Shown piece after piece: positions 7,973-16,457 of a DNA stretch of 64,000 nt; within the stretch, counting starts at the first letter, position 1; every line of letters begins with the position of its first letter. Made by a program: the position numbers and the translations under genes. The DNA is taken from positions 3,348,001 to 3,412,000 of the forward strand of contig NZ_CP025394.1 in the NCBI RefSeq assembly GCF_002943525.1, written 5' to 3'. The notes beneath the pieces were generated by a model. That model ran no database searches. It saw only the letters and a list, made by a program, of their open reading frames with translations, and was not told where the DNA came from. Source of the stretch: Kitasatospora sp. MMS16-BH015. GTDB lineage: Bacteria; Actinomycetota; Actinomycetes; Streptomycetales; Streptomycetaceae.

Positions 7973-8470
7973 ATGTCGACGGACTACAAGTACTCCGAGC
8001 CCCTCGCCGTCCCCTCCGCCCAGGCCCACACCGGCCAGGGCCTGGGCACGGGCAACCCCGCCGACGCCTTCGTGGTGGAGCCGCCCCGCGCGCGCTCCAA
8101 GAAGACGCCGCGCCGCACCCGCACCAACTTCGAGATGCTGGCGTGGCTCTTCATGCGCCTCTCGGGTGTCGTGCTGGTCTTCCTGATCCTCGGCCACCTG
8201 CTGATCATGCTGGTGCTCGACGGCGGCGTCTCCAAGATCGGCTTCGCCTTCGTGGCCGGCCGCTGGGCCTCGCCGTTCTGGCAGGGCTGGGACCTCCTGA
8301 TGCTCTGGCTCGCCATGCTGCACGGCGCCAACGGCATGCGGACGGTCATCAACGACTACGCCGAGAAGGACTCGACCCGTCTCTGGCTGAAGACCCTGAT
8401 GGGTGCCGCGACCGTCTTCACGGTCCTGCTGGGCACCCTGGTGATCTTCACCTTCGACCCGAACATCTAA
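7973..8470 (+). CDS. sdhD: Succinate dehydrogenase, hydrophobic membrane anchor subunit
   Basis: A 165-residue protein with a ~50-residue cytoplasmic N-terminal tail and three transmembrane helices (about 52-75, 90-112, 130-152). The His in LVFLILGHLLIMLVL and the LHGANGMRTVINDYAE segment are typical of SdhD in actinobacterial complex II. I chose the ATG at 7973; a GTG at 7964 overlapping the sdhC stop (GTGA) would add three residues and is equally possible. It is translationally coupled with sdhC. Confidence 0.93.
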   Translation: MSTDYKYSEPLAVPSAQAHTGQGLGTGNPADAFVVEPPRARSKKTPRRTRTNFEMLAWLFMRLSGVVLVFLILGHLLIMLVLDGGVSKIGFAFVAGRWASPFWQGWDLLMLWLAMLHGANGMRTVINDYAEKDSTRLWLKTLMGAATVFTVLLGTLVIFTFDPNI

Positions 8471-8501
8471 TCGGCGTAGAACCCAGAGGCGACTGACACT
8501 C

Positions 8502-10244
8502 ATGCAGATTCACAAGTACGACACCGTCATCGTCGGCGCCGGCGGCGCGGGTATGCGCGCGGCCATCGAGTCGACGAAGCGCACCCGCACCGCGGTGCTG
8601 ACCAAGCTCTACCCCACCCGGTCCCACACCGGCGCGGCCCAGGGCGGCATGTGCGCCGCCCTCGCCAACGTCGAGGAGGACAACTGGGAGTGGCACACCT
8701 TCGACACGGTCAAGGGTGGTGACTACCTGGTCGACCAGGACGCCGCCGAGATCATGTGCAAGGAGGCCATCGACGCCGTCCTCGACCTGGAGAAGATGGG
8801 CCTCCCCTTCTCCCGCACCGAGCAGGGCCGGATCGACCAGCGCCGCTTCGGCGGTCACTCCCGCAACCACGGTGAGGCGCCCGTGCGCCGCTCCTGCTAC
8901 GCGGCGGACCGCACCGGCCACATGATCCTCCAGACGCTGTTCCAGAACTGCGTCAAGGAGGGCGTGGAGTTCTTCAACGAGTTCTACGTCCTCGACCTGC
9001 TGATCAACGAGGGCAAGACCGCGGGCGTCGTCGCCTACGAGCTGGCCACCGGCGAGATCCACGTCTTCCAGGCCAAGTCGGTCGTCTTCGCGTCCGGCGG
9101 CACCGGCAAGTTCTACAAGGTCTCCTCCAACGCCCACACCCTCACCGGTGACGGCCAGGCCCTGGTCTACCGCCGCGGCCTGCCGCTGGAGGACATGGAG
9201 TTCTTCCAGTTCCACCCGACGGGCATCTGGCGCATGGGCATCCTCCTCACCGAGGGTGCGCGCGGCGAGGGCGGCATCCTGCGCAACAAGGACGGCGAGC
9301 GCTTCATGGAGCGCTACGCCCCCGTCATGAAGGACCTCGCGTCCCGTGACGTCTGCTCGCGCGCCATCTACACCGAGATCCGCGAAGGCCGCGGCTGCGG
9401 CCCGGACGGCGACCACGTGTACCTGGACCTCACTCACCTGCCCCCGGAGCAGCTGGACGCGAAGCTCCCGGACATCACCGAGTTCGCGCGCACCTACCTC
9501 GGCATCGAGCCCTACACGGACCCGATCCCGATCCAGCCCACCGCGCACTACGCCATGGGCGGCATCCCGACCAACGTCGAGGGTGAGGTCCTGCGCAACA
9601 ACACGGACGTCGTCCCGGGCCTGTACGCGGCCGGCGAGGTCGCCTGCGTCTCCGTGCACGGCGCCAACCGCCTGGGCACCAACTCGCTGCTCGACATCAA
9701 CGTGTTCGGCCGTCGCGCGGGCATCGCCGCCGCCGACTACGCCAACGTGAACGAGTACGTCGAGCTCCCGGAGAACCCGGCCGAGAAGGTGCAGGCGCTG
9801 GTCGACGGCCTGCGCGAGTCCACCGGCACCGAGTCCGTGGCGCAGATCCGCAAGGAGCTGCAGGAGACCATGGACACCAACGCCATGGTCTACCGCACCG
9901 GCGACACCCTGAAGGCCGCCGTCGCCGACATCGCGGCGCTGCGCGAGCGCTACAAGAACGTGTCGATCCAGGACAAGGGCTCCCGCTACAACACGGACCT
10001 CCTGGAGGCCGTGGAGCTGGGCAACCTGCTCGACCTGGCCGAGGTCCTGGCCGTCTCCGCGCTGGCCCGCGAGGAGTCCCGCGGCGGTCACTACCGCGAG
10101 GACTTCCCCAACCGCGACGACGCGAAGTTCATGCTGCACACCATGGCGTACCAGGAGGTGGCGGCCGACGGCACCACCTCCATCCGCCTCGACTACAAGC
10201 CGGTCGTCACGACCCGGTACCAGCCGATGGAGCGTAAGTACTGA
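8502..10244 (+). CDS. sdhA: Succinate dehydrogenase flavoprotein subunit
   Basis: The 580-residue catalytic subunit oxidises succinate to fumarate. It has the FAD-binding GAGGAGMRA near residue 12 and the covalent-flavin motif SHTGAAQGGM with His42. Substrate/catalytic segments include FHPTG, TEGARGEGG, HYAMGGI and the fumarate-reductase C-terminal domain from about residue 460 (HYREDFPNRDD). Length and motifs are full. It ends in TGATG, sharing a base with the sdhB start, so the two subunits are translationally coupled. Confidence 0.97.
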   Translation: MQIHKYDTVIVGAGGAGMRAAIESTKRTRTAVLTKLYPTRSHTGAAQGGMCAALANVEEDNWEWHTFDTVKGGDYLVDQDAAEIMCKEAIDAVLDLEKMGLPFSRTEQGRIDQRRFGGHSRNHGEAPVRRSCYAADRTGHMILQTLFQNCVKEGVEFFNEFYVLDLLINEGKTAGVVAYELATGEIHVFQAKSVVFASGGTGKFYKVSSNAHTLTGDGQALVYRRGLPLEDMEFFQFHPTGIWRMGILLTEGARGEGGILRNKDGERFMERYAPVMKDLASRDVCSRAIYTEIREGRGCGPDGDHVYLDLTHLPPEQLDAKLPDITEFARTYLGIEPYTDPIPIQPTAHYAMGGIPTNVEGEVLRNNTDVVPGLYAAGEVACVSVHGANRLGTNSLLDINVFGRRAGIAAADYANVNEYVELPENPAEKVQALVDGLRESTGTESVAQIRKELQETMDTNAMVYRTGDTLKAAVADIAALRERYKNVSIQDKGSRYNTDLLEAVELGNLLDLAEVLAVSALAREESRGGHYREDFPNRDDAKFMLHTMAYQEVAADGTTSIRLDYKPVVTTRYQPMERKY

Positions 10245-11017
10245 TGAGCACTCCGACCGTGGAGAAGCACTCGGCCGCTCTGGACGCGGCCGAGGCCGGG
10301 GCCACCCAGCTGATCACCGTCACCTTCCGGATCCGCCGGTTCAACCCGGAGGAGCACCCGGACCCGGTGTGGGTCGACTACCAGCTGGAGATGGACCCGA
10401 AGGAGCGCGTCCTGGACGCGCTCAACAAGATCAAGTGGGAGCAGGACGGCACCCTCACCTACCGCCGTTCCTGCGCGCACGGGATCTGCGGCTCGGACGC
10501 GATGCGGATCAACGGCCGCAACCGGCTGGCCTGCAAGACCCTGATCAAGGACGTCAACCCGGAGAAGCCGATCACGATCGAGGCCATCAAGGGCCTCACG
10601 GTCCTCAAGGACCTGATCGTGGACATGGACCCGTTCTTCCAGGCGTACAAGGACGTCATGCCGTTCCTCATCACCAAGGGGAACGAGCCGACGCGCGAGC
10701 GTCTGCAGACGGCCGAGGACCGCGAGCGCTTCGACGACACCACCAAGTGCATCCTGTGCGCCGCGTGCACCTCGTCCTGCCCGGTCTTCTGGAACGACGG
10801 CCAGTACTTCGGCCCGGCCGCGATCGTCAACGCGCACCGCTTCATCTTCGACTCGCGCGACGAGGGTGCCGAGCAGCGCCTGGAGATCCTCAACGACCGC
10901 GAGGGCGTGTGGCGCTGCCGCACCACCTTCAACTGCTCCGAGGCCTGCCCCCGTGGCATCGAGGTCACCAAGGCGATCCAGGAAGTGAAGCGGGCCCTGG
11001 TGACCCGTCGCTTCTGA
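10244..11017 (+). CDS. sdhB: Succinate dehydrogenase iron-sulfur subunit
   Basis: A 257-residue electron-transfer subunit. The [2Fe-2S] ligands are in SCAHGICGSD plus the later RLAC, with Asp as the usual third ligand. The [4Fe-4S] and [3Fe-4S] centres are formed from CILCAACTSSCP, the Cys in FNCSEACPRG and associated residues. It passes electrons from SdhA flavin to the membrane quinone site. It is the last gene of the sdh operon and is followed by a strong terminator. Confidence 0.97.
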   Translation: MSTPTVEKHSAALDAAEAGATQLITVTFRIRRFNPEEHPDPVWVDYQLEMDPKERVLDALNKIKWEQDGTLTYRRSCAHGICGSDAMRINGRNRLACKTLIKDVNPEKPITIEAIKGLTVLKDLIVDMDPFFQAYKDVMPFLITKGNEPTRERLQTAEDRERFDDTTKCILCAACTSSCPVFWNDGQYFGPAAIVNAHRFIFDSRDEGAEQRLEILNDREGVWRCRTTFNCSEACPRGIEVTKAIQEVKRALVTRRF

Positions 11018-11032
11018 TCACCAGCACCTGCT

Positions 11033-11064
11033 GAGGGCCCGCCCGGTTTTCCGGGCGGGCCCTC
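11033..11064. terminator. Bidirectional terminator after sdhB
   Basis: A perfect 14-bp stem (GAGGGCCCGCCCGG and complement) closes over a TTTT loop, between the convergent sdhB and FG-GAP genes, so it can serve both. Confidence 0.8.
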
Positions 11065-11081
11065 GGCCTTTCTCGGGGCGG

Positions 11082-12698
11082 TTACTTCAGCAGCCCCAGG
11101 TCCTTCGGCGCGGCGACCCCGTCGAAGGTCAGCAGGTGCCGGGCCGCCGTGACGGCGTACAGGTCCGGCTTGCCGTCCCCGTTGCCGTCACCCGAGCTGC
11201 CCAGCACCGGGTACTCGGCGGCCGGGAAGCTGCCGAGCACGGTGCCGCCGGCCGGGTCGGCGAGGACCGAGAAGTCGTAGCTGCCGTCGGCGCCCTGCGA
11301 CACGGTGTAGCCGCGGAGGGTGCCGGTGGCCTTCTCCCTGGACCAGAGCAGCACCGAGCCGTCGGCCTGCTTGCCCGGGGCGATCAGGTCGTAGCCGGAC
11401 CAGGTGCCGGTGGTGCTGAGCCTGCGGACCGTGCCGATGAACGGCATCGAGTTCAGGTACCAGAGGTCGCCGTCCTCCACCGTGAGCAGCACCGCGCCCC
11501 ACGGCCGGGTGAGCGCACCGAGCGAGACGATCTGCTCGGCGTGGGACCAGTCGGCGGCGAAGCCGGCCGGCACCGGGTTGTACGGGTTGTCGGCCGGGCG
11601 GTTCACCAGGGACGCACCCTGCCCGAAGCCACCGAAGTCGCTGTTCCCGTACAGGTAGAGCGCCGACCCGCCCGGCTCGTGCGCCAGCAGGTCGTCCATC
11701 GGCAGGTGCGCGCCGGTCGACCCGCGGTGGGCGAGCCGGGCGCCCGTCCAGCCGGCGCCGACCGGGCCGCGCGCCGCGGCCACGGTGGAGCTCGGCGCGG
11801 TGGAACCGGCCGCCGCGCTGATGATCTGGAGATTGCCGGCGGCGTCCGGCAGCAGGATGTCCGGCACGCCGTCGCCGTCCACGTCACCGGGGGTGTTCGG
11901 CGGGTTGGGGTTCGAGGGGGCGTAGAAGGAGTAGTCCACCGGGGAGGACACGTTGCCGGCCTCGTCCATCGTCTGCACCCGCAGGGTGCTGCCGCCCCAG
12001 CCGGTCGGGCGGAGCCTGGCGGTGGCCTTGCCGTCGGCGCCGGCCGGGACGGTGTCCGGGCTCTGGCAGGTCCAGCCCACGTCCAGGGTGCCGGTGAAGG
12101 TGTAGTGGTAGCAGGCGATGCCCGAGGCCCGGCCGGTGGCCGGGGCGGGGTCGGTGGCGGCGAAGGTGAAGTCGCCGTACTGGCCCGCGTACTTGACCGG
12201 AGTGCCGGTGGCGGGGAAGTCGGTGGAGCCGACCACCGGGGTGTTCGGGGCCGAGGTGTCGACCCGGAAGGCGCACCACGGGGTCGGCCTGCCCGTGGCG
12301 TGGGCGGTCAGGGCCTGGGCCTGCCAGGCGTAGGTGCGGCCGTCGAGGAGACCGGCCGGCTTGGTGGTGGCGGTGCCGTCGGCCACCGGGGCGGTGGTCT
12401 TGACGGCCTGGCCGGTGTGCTCGTCGCGGACTGAGAAGCGCGCGGTGGCCGCGGCGCCGTCCGGTGACTGCACGGCGACGCCGAGTGTCAGGTCGGCCGT
12501 ACCGACCCAGCCCGGGGTCTCACCGGGCGTGCATCCCTGGGTCCGCACCCCAGTCGAGGCGAAGCCCGGCACCGGGGCCGCCATCGGGCCGGAGACCACC
12601 GGCCCGGGTGCCACCGCCCCTGCGGCGGGCGCGACCAGCACCCCGGCCGCCAGTGCGACGACGACGGCCGAGACCGACAGAACAGCGGAACGTGCCAC
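11082..12698 (-). CDS. Secreted FG-GAP/VCBS repeat protein
   Basis: This 538-residue secreted protein begins with a signal peptide (VARSAVLSVSAVVVALAAGVLVAPAAGA). Residues ~40-240 are beta-rich, with fibronectin-type-III-like phrases such as DGRTYAWQAQAL. The second half carries FG-GAP-type Ca-binding loops, DVDGDGVPD and DGNGDGKPD, within a probable beta-propeller. Such proteins are extracellular and often bind carbohydrate or matrix; the exact role is unknown. The GTG at 12698 has GGGAG 5 nt upstream; a second GTG at 12710 is possible. The gene is monocistronic and convergent with sdhB. Confidence 0.82.
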   Translation of the reverse strand: MARSAVLSVSAVVVALAAGVLVAPAAGAVAPGPVVSGPMAAPVPGFASTGVRTQGCTPGETPGWVGTADLTLGVAVQSPDGAAATARFSVRDEHTGQAVKTTAPVADGTATTKPAGLLDGRTYAWQAQALTAHATGRPTPWCAFRVDTSAPNTPVVGSTDFPATGTPVKYAGQYGDFTFAATDPAPATGRASGIACYHYTFTGTLDVGWTCQSPDTVPAGADGKATARLRPTGWGGSTLRVQTMDEAGNVSSPVDYSFYAPSNPNPPNTPGDVDGDGVPDILLPDAAGNLQIISAAAGSTAPSSTVAAARGPVGAGWTGARLAHRGSTGAHLPMDDLLAHEPGGSALYLYGNSDFGGFGQGASLVNRPADNPYNPVPAGFAADWSHAEQIVSLGALTRPWGAVLLTVEDGDLWYLNSMPFIGTVRRLSTTGTWSGYDLIAPGKQADGSVLLWSREKATGTLRGYTVSQGADGSYDFSVLADPAGGTVLGSFPAAEYPVLGSSGDGNGDGKPDLYAVTAARHLLTFDGVAAPKDLGLLK

Positions 12699-12875
12699 GA
12701 ATGCTCCCACCCCTGAGGACTGACGTTGCGTCCGTGCCTTCTGCACGGAGTGGCGATCCTGACAGGGCCGCCGAGGTGCGGCAAAGCATTTTCGGCCCGG
12801 CACCCCGGGGTCGGAGCGGGTGTCGGGACGCCCATACTGGGACGGACCGTTCGCTCCCCTTCGAAGGACCGTGCC

Positions 12876-13130
12876 ATGAAGCTCACCCGCCCTGTCTCCT
12901 GGTTCCTCACGGCGTTCGGGGCGTGGTCCTGGATGGTCTGGATCACCTTCGCGAAGAACCTCTGGAAGGACTCCGGGCACCAGGCGTTCGTGAACGGGGA
13001 CCACGCGCAGCCGACGGCGTTCTTCTGGATCCACCTGGCGCTCACCATCGTCTCGTTCCTGCTCGGGACGGCGATCGGCGTGCTGGGCATCCGGGGGTTG
13101 CGGGCCGCCGGGCAGGCGGCCGAGCAGTAG
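12876..13130 (+). CDS. Small two-helix membrane protein (SCO4848-like)
   Basis: An 84-residue protein with two transmembrane segments: an N-terminal one (WFLTAFGAWSWMVWITF) and a second near 48-68 (HLALTIVSFLLGTAIGVLGI). It matches, as I recall, the conserved streptomycete SCO4848 family found beside the carboxypeptidase gene. The function is unknown. The start is an ATG with GAAGGACC upstream. It lies 94 bp before the D,D-carboxypeptidase, and conserved adjacency suggests an envelope role. Confidence 0.8.
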   Translation: MKLTRPVSWFLTAFGAWSWMVWITFAKNLWKDSGHQAFVNGDHAQPTAFFWIHLALTIVSFLLGTAIGVLGIRGLRAAGQAAEQ

Positions 13131-13224
13131 GCCGGGCGGGTCAATCCCCGGCACCCGTGCGGGGGACGGGTGCGGTCGTCGCGGTAGGACGATAGGACGG
13201 AGCGGGTACGTTCGATCGGTGCTG

Positions 13225-14448
13225 ATGGCCGGTCGATTCGTTGTGCGCTGCGGGATGGTGGTCGCGGCGGCCCTGCTGTGTGGTGCGGCTGCTCCGGCGG
13301 ACGGCCCGCCACCCGCCGTGGTGGGCGGGCAGCGCCTGGGGCAGGCCGGGGTGCAGGTCGCTCCGCTGAGCGGGGCGCCCGCGCTGCCCGGCGGGCTGAC
13401 CGGGCAGTCCTGGCTGGTGGCCGACGCCGGGACGGGCGAGGTGCTCGCCGCGTACAACGCGCACCTGCGGCTGCCGCCGGCCAGCACCCTGAAGATGCTC
13501 TTCGCCGACACCGTGCTGCCGAAGTTCGACAAGGCCGCCGTGCACCACGTGACGCCCGCCGAGCTGTTCGGCCTGGGCCAGGGCAGCAGTCTGGTCGGCA
13601 TCAAGGAGGACCTGGACTACCGGGTGGAGGACCTCTGGCGCGGGGTCTTCCTCTCCTCCGGCAACGACGCCGTGCACGTGCTGGCCCACATGAACGGCGG
13701 CGTCGAACAGACCGTCAGCCAGATGCAGGCCCGGGCCGAGGCCCTGCAGGCCCACGACACCCACGTGGTCTCCCCCGACGGCTACGACACCGACGGCCAG
13801 GTCTCCTCCGCCTACGACCTCACCCTGTTCGCCCGGGCCGGCCTGAAGAACGCCGACTTCCGGGCCTACTGCGGCACCCGCGACGCCCAGTTCCCCGGCG
13901 CGGTGGACAAGAACACCGGCCAGCGCGGCAGCTTCGGCATCGCCAACACCGACCGCCTGCTCGGCAACTACCCCGGCCTGATCGGGGTCAAGAACGGCTA
14001 CACCACCAACGCCGGCTCCACCTTCACCGGCGCCGCCGTCCGGGGCGACCGGACCCTGCTGGTCACCGTGATGCACCCCGCCTCGTACATGAAGGTGTAC
14101 GAGGAGACCGCCGCCCTGCTGGACTGGGGCTTCGCCGCCGCCGGCCACACCCAGCCGGTGGGGGTGCTGGCGGAGGACACCCTGGTGGTACCCGCCTCCC
14201 CGAAGCCGGTGGCGAAGGCCAGTGCGGCGCCGGCCGCCGCCGTGCAGCCGGTGGCGGCTAAGGCGGCCGTCACCGGCCAGCGCGGCGCGGTCGGCTGGTG
14301 GGCTGCCGCCGTGGCCGCCGTCGCAGTGGCGGCGGCCGGCCTCCGGATCAGGGCCCGCCGGCTCCGCCGCCGCCGCGCCGCTTGGACCTTGGAGCCGGAG
14401 GGAACTGACGTTCCGGGCGGCGCTACGGCAATCGGAAGGAACCGATAG
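13225..14448 (+). CDS. D-alanyl-D-alanine carboxypeptidase (S11, low-molecular-mass PBP)
   Basis: The 407-residue exported protein trims the terminal D-Ala of peptidoglycan stem peptides. It has a signal sequence, then the SxxK motif STLK (Ser87, Lys90) and SGN (145-147). The third motif is KNG (256-258) instead of the usual KTG. A C-terminal single transmembrane helix (near 355-373) is followed by a short basic tail, so the enzyme is probably membrane-anchored with its active site outside. The start could be the GTG at 13219. The stop codon TAG shares its last two bases with repeat element A. Confidence 0.9.
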   Translation: MAGRFVVRCGMVVAAALLCGAAAPADGPPPAVVGGQRLGQAGVQVAPLSGAPALPGGLTGQSWLVADAGTGEVLAAYNAHLRLPPASTLKMLFADTVLPKFDKAAVHHVTPAELFGLGQGSSLVGIKEDLDYRVEDLWRGVFLSSGNDAVHVLAHMNGGVEQTVSQMQARAEALQAHDTHVVSPDGYDTDGQVSSAYDLTLFARAGLKNADFRAYCGTRDAQFPGAVDKNTGQRGSFGIANTDRLLGNYPGLIGVKNGYTTNAGSTFTGAAVRGDRTLLVTVMHPASYMKVYEETAALLDWGFAAAGHTQPVGVLAEDTLVVPASPKPVAKASAAPAAAVQPVAAKAAVTGQRGAVGWWAAAVAAVAVAAAGLRIRARRLRRRRAAWTLEPEGTDVPGGATAIGRNR

Positions 14449-14541
14449 GGGCTCGGGGAACTGCGAGGGCATCCCTTGGGGCGTGTACTCGTTAAGGAGT
14501 GCGCCACATCCGGGGATGCCCTCGCAGTTCCCCGAGCCCCT
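14447..14541. repeat. Dispersed hairpin element, copy A
   Basis: A 95-bp element whose ends are inverted repeats: AGGGGCTCGGGGAACTGCG at one end and its complement at the other, giving a stem of about 28 bp. The interior has the near-palindromic core ACTCGTTAAGGAGT. It fills the whole gap between two convergent genes; its first bases complete the TAG of the carboxypeptidase gene and its last bases the TAG of the methyltransferase gene. The long hairpin could end transcription in both directions. Related copies are at 26992, 34054 and 59300. Confidence 0.9.
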
Positions 14542-15376
14542 AAACGCCGCCCTTCAGGGTCCGCCTGAGTGCGCGGAACGCGATCGGGGGGAGGAGGTCG
14601 TGGGCCAGGCGGCGGGCGGTGGGGTGGGAGACGGGGCGGCGGGTGGGGGCGGGGGCGTCCCAGGCGAGGCGGTGGACGGTGGAGCCGGCGATGAGGTCCT
14701 CGCTGGTGCGGAAGCCCTCGGACTGCCAGTCGCGGGAGAGCAGGACCTCCTTGGCGGCCTCGGCGTCGCCCCAGGTGCCGTAGAACTTCTCGGGGGTGAG
14801 GCAGACCGGCCGCAGGCCGAGGTCGGCGACGGCCTCCCAGACGGCGGCGGCCACGCCGGGGGTGTGCGGGGAGCGGTAGTCGTCGAGGACGACCAGGCCG
14901 TCGGGGGCCAGGGCCTCGCGGGCCACCCGGATGTCGCCGGCCACGTGCTCGTAGAGGTGCGAGGCGTCGATGTGGACGAACCGGCAGCTGCCGGCCGGGA
15001 TCCGGCCGTCGGCCAGCGCGGAGGTGGGGGCCTGGACGATCTCCGGGAGGCGGGGGTGGAAGGTCAGGTAGTTGGTCTCGAAGGCCGCCCGGGTGAGGGT
15101 CTTGCGGTAGGACATGGCCATCTCGGCGGAGTTCGACTCGTCGGGGGCCTCGGAGTCGAACAGGTCGCAGACGGTGAAGGTCTCGCCCTCCTGGAGGTAC
15201 TGCCCGAGCAGGATCGCGCTGCGGCCGAGGTAGGTGCCGAGTTCGAGGAGGTCGCCGCTCACGCCGGCCGCGCTCTGCCGGGAGAGGAACCAGCTGAAGA
15301 GGTCCTGGTCGACCTTCCAGAACCAGCCGGGGACGTCGTCGGGGGTGCGCGGCACAGCGGGGGTGGCAGTCGTCAC
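14540..15376 (-). CDS. TylF/MycF-like SAM-dependent O-methyltransferase (copy 1)
   Basis: A 278-residue class I methyltransferase of the TylF family. Motif I is ELGTYLGRSAILLGQYL (~45-62), motif CDLFDSEAPDE follows, and the metal-binding segment is FVHIDASHLYEHVAGDIRVA with VVLDDYRSPHTPG. TylF-type enzymes methylate sugar hydroxyls with Mg2+. Here the context (glycosyltransferases, TagF-like enzymes) suggests methylation of a cell-surface polysaccharide rather than an antibiotic; that is inference. The GTG start has GGGAG upstream. A paralogue lies at 16458-17405. Confidence 0.82.
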   Translation of the reverse strand: MTTATPAVPRTPDDVPGWFWKVDQDLFSWFLSRQSAAGVSGDLLELGTYLGRSAILLGQYLQEGETFTVCDLFDSEAPDESNSAEMAMSYRKTLTRAAFETNYLTFHPRLPEIVQAPTSALADGRIPAGSCRFVHIDASHLYEHVAGDIRVAREALAPDGLVVLDDYRSPHTPGVAAAVWEAVADLGLRPVCLTPEKFYGTWGDAEAAKEVLLSRDWQSEGFRTSEDLIAGSTVHRLAWDAPAPTRRPVSHPTARRLAHDLLPPIAFRALRRTLKGGV

Positions 15377-15460
15377 GGGGGTCTCCCAGGGGACGCGCCC
15401 ACGGGGGTAAGGGCGCAAGTGCGCGTGATCCTAGTCACGTGTCCCACGAACTGACAGAGG

Positions 15461-16411
15461 TCAATCCGCTTTTCGCAGGATCTGCTCAGCTCGGGTGATC
15501 TCCCGTTGCCGGGCCGCGGCCGGATCGGCCAGCGCCGTCCAGGAGACGCAGTACATGAGCAGCCGGCTGACGAAGTTGATCCAGAGCAGCAGGGCGATCG
15601 GGGTGCCGAAGGCGCCGTAGATGTTCTTGGTGGCCACCGAGCCGAGGTAGGAGGCGAGCAGGATCTTGAGCACCTCGAACCCGACCGCCCCGATCAGCGC
15701 GGCGCCCAGCACGTCCCGCCGGTGCTGGTCGGTGATCCGGGGGAAGGGGGCCAGCAGGTAGGCGAAGAGGACGGTGTCGGCGATCACCGCGATCAGGTAG
15801 CTCGCCGCCCCGAGCAGGTAGCGGCCGGCCGTGCCGTCGAGGCCGATCGCGTCGGCGAGGTGCCGGGCCAGCTGGGTGGCGACGGCGGAGGCGCCGAGCG
15901 AGACGGCGGTGACCAGGCCGAGGCCGAGCAGCACCACGCAGTCCCAGGCCTTGCGCAGGACGATGTTGCCGTCCTCCTCCGGGAGGAGCCAGACGTCCCG
16001 GATCGCTCCCCTTATGGTGTCCACCCAGCCGAGGCCGGAGATCACCAGGAGCAGGCCGCTGATCAGCCCGACGGTGCCGGCGTTGGCGATCAGGCCGGGG
16101 AGGTTGAGCGAGTCCGAGAGGCCGGGGAGCTGTTCGGAGATCTTGTCCTGGAGCCGGTGCACCTGGGAGCCGTTGAGCGTGGCCACCGCGACGGCGAGGG
16201 CCACGGTGAGCAGCGGGAAGAGCGCCAGGAAGCCGAAGAAGGTGACCGCCCCGGCCAGGCGGTTGCCCTTGGTCTCGGTGAAGTGGGCGTAGGTGCGGTA
16301 CGCCCGGGTGCGCAGCAGCCAGGTGACCAGGGGGCCGATCACCGGCAGCTTGGCCAGCTTCTCCACGGGCGCTCCCAACTCCTGGGCGAGGACGGCGACG
16401 GACAGGCTCAT
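15461..16411 (-). CDS. YihY/BrkB family membrane protein
   Basis: A 316-residue integral membrane protein with six predicted helices. The YihY/virulence-factor-BrkB signature includes KGNRLAGAVTFFGFLALFPLLTVALA, the GLGWVDTIRGAI segment and YGAFGTPIALLLWI. Once misnamed ribonuclease BN, this family has no settled biochemical role; export of lipid or polymer intermediates has been suggested. It lies between the two TylF-like genes, with gaps of 84 and 46 bp, probably in the same leftward operon. The ATG start is well placed. Confidence 0.88.
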   Translation of the reverse strand: MSLSVAVLAQELGAPVEKLAKLPVIGPLVTWLLRTRAYRTYAHFTETKGNRLAGAVTFFGFLALFPLLTVALAVAVATLNGSQVHRLQDKISEQLPGLSDSLNLPGLIANAGTVGLISGLLLVISGLGWVDTIRGAIRDVWLLPEEDGNIVLRKAWDCVVLLGLGLVTAVSLGASAVATQLARHLADAIGLDGTAGRYLLGAASYLIAVIADTVLFAYLLAPFPRITDQHRRDVLGAALIGAVGFEVLKILLASYLGSVATKNIYGAFGTPIALLLWINFVSRLLMYCVSWTALADPAAARQREITRAEQILRKAD

Positions 16412-16457
16412 GTATACCGACGCCTTGCCCGTTCAGTCCTGACGACTCGCCCGGTGC

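Noticed and set aside
13998..14507. Open frames crossing the repeat elements (endings like HSLTSTRP)
   Set aside because: The same peptide appears at each copy because the elements are homologous; it is not a protein family.
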